Assembly (NCBI GenBank): GCA_947476405.1
Contig: CANJQG010000003.1
Coordinates: forward strand, 40,005-104,004
Direction of reading: 5' to 3'
From: Thiotrichales bacterium
GTDB lineage: Bacteria; Pseudomonadota; Gammaproteobacteria; Francisellales; CACEW01
DNA: 64,000 nt
The notes under the pieces were generated by a model that did not search any database, was not told where the DNA came from, and saw only the letters and a program-made list of their open reading frames with translations. Positions within the stretch are counted from its first letter, which is position 1. Every line of letters begins with the position of its first letter. The position numbers and the translations under genes are program-made. Positions 62,837 through 64,000 of this stretch are shown piece after piece.

Positions 62837-63832
62837 AGCCACTGATAGCCAAGGCCGTGTATCTTTATAAAGCGCAGTTGACGTATTTTGAAGCTTATTG
62901 ACCTGCCGTATTAAGTAATTTTGAGGAGAGTCTTCTGGCTTTTTTTCGCCTAGAGTTGCCAGACTCACAGCAATTTCAGTTAAAATAGATCTGACCATTT
63001 CTTCAAGGCCAATAGTCATTGCTGCATTCAAATATATTGTAGAAGCACCAGAAACAATGGTAGATCCAGTTGTTCTAGCGAAAGGCATATCCTCTGCAGA
63101 AGAATAATAGCAAAGCGATGCAGAGTAATTTCCTTTAGGCCAATAACGGCGAATACTAGGCTTCCTTAAGAAATCATAAAGCATAAGCCCTGCTAAATTA
63201 CCCTGTTCGTGTTGATCAACAACTTTTACGGTTATGCTGCCCATGTCATTTGGATCAAAAAACTGCACACTGAAATAATTTTCTTCACGCTCATTTTGGA
63301 GCCTATTAACAACAATTGACATTGCGTGATTATCGCTCAATAAGACAAAAGTGCGGAACTCATTGAGAATCATATCAGAACATGCCAGCTCTAAAACCTC
63401 GCCTAAATCACTTAATTTTTTGTCAAATAAATACACATGATCAGCACTGGAGATTATTTTCAATCTATCAAAATTTAGTGCAGTCTCTTGAAGAGCACTT
63501 ATCTTTTCTTCTGTATCCATATGCTGAAGATAATCAAATGATTTAATAGGTCTGATAGAGCTTGCAGGGCTGTGCTCTCTCATGTCCTGATTTTTTTTAA
63601 ACTCTACATGAGCGAGCACAAGTGCTAGCCAAGCCATGTGCCGACAGACGATAAACCCACTTACTCTTCCAGCAATAGGCACCTTAAAATTGAGCAACAT
63701 AGCAAAATGAATATTAAAAGAAAAGAACAAGCCCAGTCTAATCTCTTCTCCATCACTAAGCGTCACTGAAGCTATCGATTGATCGCTCAATAAAGCAAGA
63801 TCTGGGGTGGTATGTTTTAGTGTTTCAAGCAT
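62795..63832 (-). CDS. Putative ShET2/EspL-like cysteine protease effector
   Basis: 345 residues without a signal peptide. The segment GFIVCRHMAWLALVL places Cys63 at the start of a helix. TFVLLSDNHAMSIVV places His169 after a strand, and FSVQFFDPND places Asp193 24 residues later. From memory, the ShET2/EspL family of type III effector proteases shows CRH, NHAM and FYDPN motifs in the same order, with a similar His-Asp spacing. This would make the triad Cys63-His169-Asp193. The C-terminal 100 residues are unassigned. Coding sequence differs in style from the neighbouring mutT and rho. The motif match is real in sequence; family and function are inferred. Confidence 0.55.
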   Translation of the reverse strand: MLETLKHTTPDLALLSDQSIASVTLSDGEEIRLGLFFSFNIHFAMLLNFKVPIAGRVSGFIVCRHMAWLALVLAHVEFKKNQDMREHSPASSIRPIKSFDYLQHMDTEEKISALQETALNFDRLKIISSADHVYLFDKKLSDLGEVLELACSDMILNEFRTFVLLSDNHAMSIVVNRLQNEREENYFSVQFFDPNDMGSITVKVVDQHEQGNLAGLMLYDFLRKPSIRRYWPKGNYSASLCYYSSAEDMPFARTTGSTIVSGASTIYLNAAMTIGLEEMVRSILTEIAVSLATLGEKKPEDSPQNYLIRQVNKLQNTSTALYKDTRPWLSVASVTSALTPTSRVL

Positions 63833-64000
63833 TTCACTCTTATCTTTATTAATGAGCCTCTTGCAATATTATTTTCAGAAATGGCCAGATAAACAGCAGA
63901 ATCTGAACGTATTGACGGCGTTAGGCGTCCGCGGGTAATTTTTCAGCTGTATTGCATCAAAAATAAACAATTTTTCGATTTTCCAGGCAGGGCATTCCCT
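63833..64000. other. Right-edge region without recognised gene
   Basis: 168 bp upstream of the effector-like gene. It must hold that gene's promoter, although no good -10/-35 pair was recognised. The stretch GAGCCTCTTGCAA (about 63851-63863) and the following frame resemble an insertion-sequence end, but this cannot be decided from one side. Confidence 0.3.

Overview
This 64 kb window is a gene-dense piece of a gammaproteobacterial chromosome. The gene families (RlmB, RsmJ, PrlC, LpxL, GmhB, UbiE/UbiJ, RluB/RluC, a Gram-negative TolC) and local orders such as dut-algC, rpsF-rpsR-rplI, hflK-hflC-purA, trxA-rho and ybeD-lipB-lipA support this. The low to moderate GC, long unrecognised coiled-coil or low-complexity proteins between housekeeping genes, and one protein resembling a host-directed cysteine protease suggest a host-associated Legionellales-like lineage (relatives of Coxiella or Legionella). 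That placement is an inference. No rRNA, tRNA or CRISPR array was seen.

Layout. 0-9.6 kb: rlmB (cut by the left edge), rsmJ, gcvR-like, algC-dut-prlC, two small unknown genes, trmB, the S6/S18/L9 operon with a clear terminator, then a 450 bp gap holding a convincing unannotated small RNA on the minus strand. 9.6-17 kb: MFS pump, plsY, and a long minus-strand operon hflK-hflC-purA-mrp-dcd-lpxL. 17-27 kb: kdpA-kdpB followed directly by a tautomerase-like gene where kdpC would be expected, then acnA-SPOR protein-asnS, a zinc-finger protein and comF. 27-35 kb: a degraded bioC-like gene, then tpiA-secG-crcB-alaS-nuoG-nuoH, which keeps only two complex I genes. 35-41 kb: an exported Cys-rich peptide with a partner gene, a Bax-inhibitor-1 protein, an alpha/beta hydrolase, a transglycosylase-like protein, ssb, a PAP2 phosphatase, and a serine-recombinase-like gene heading gmhB-ubiE-ubiJ.

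41.9-50.1 kb is the most accessory stretch. An 845-residue putative secreted protein, an Rpn/PD-(D/E)XK gene with an internal 36 bp repeat, a nested-palindrome MITE-like element and two unknown genes are scattered among the lipoate genes ybeD, lipB, lipA and lplA. 50-62 kb returns to housekeeping: a CPA2 antiporter, rluB, yciO, recJ, tolC, pcm, proC-yggT-DUF3147, xerD, trxA, rho, mutT and a half-size MFS protein. The window ends with a 345-residue protein carrying a Cys/His/Asp pattern like the ShET2/EspL effector proteases.

Genes are tightly packed. Many neighbours overlap by 1-17 bp, and several convergent pairs share or abut their 3' ends. All functional calls come from reading translations and motifs by eye; no database search was possible.
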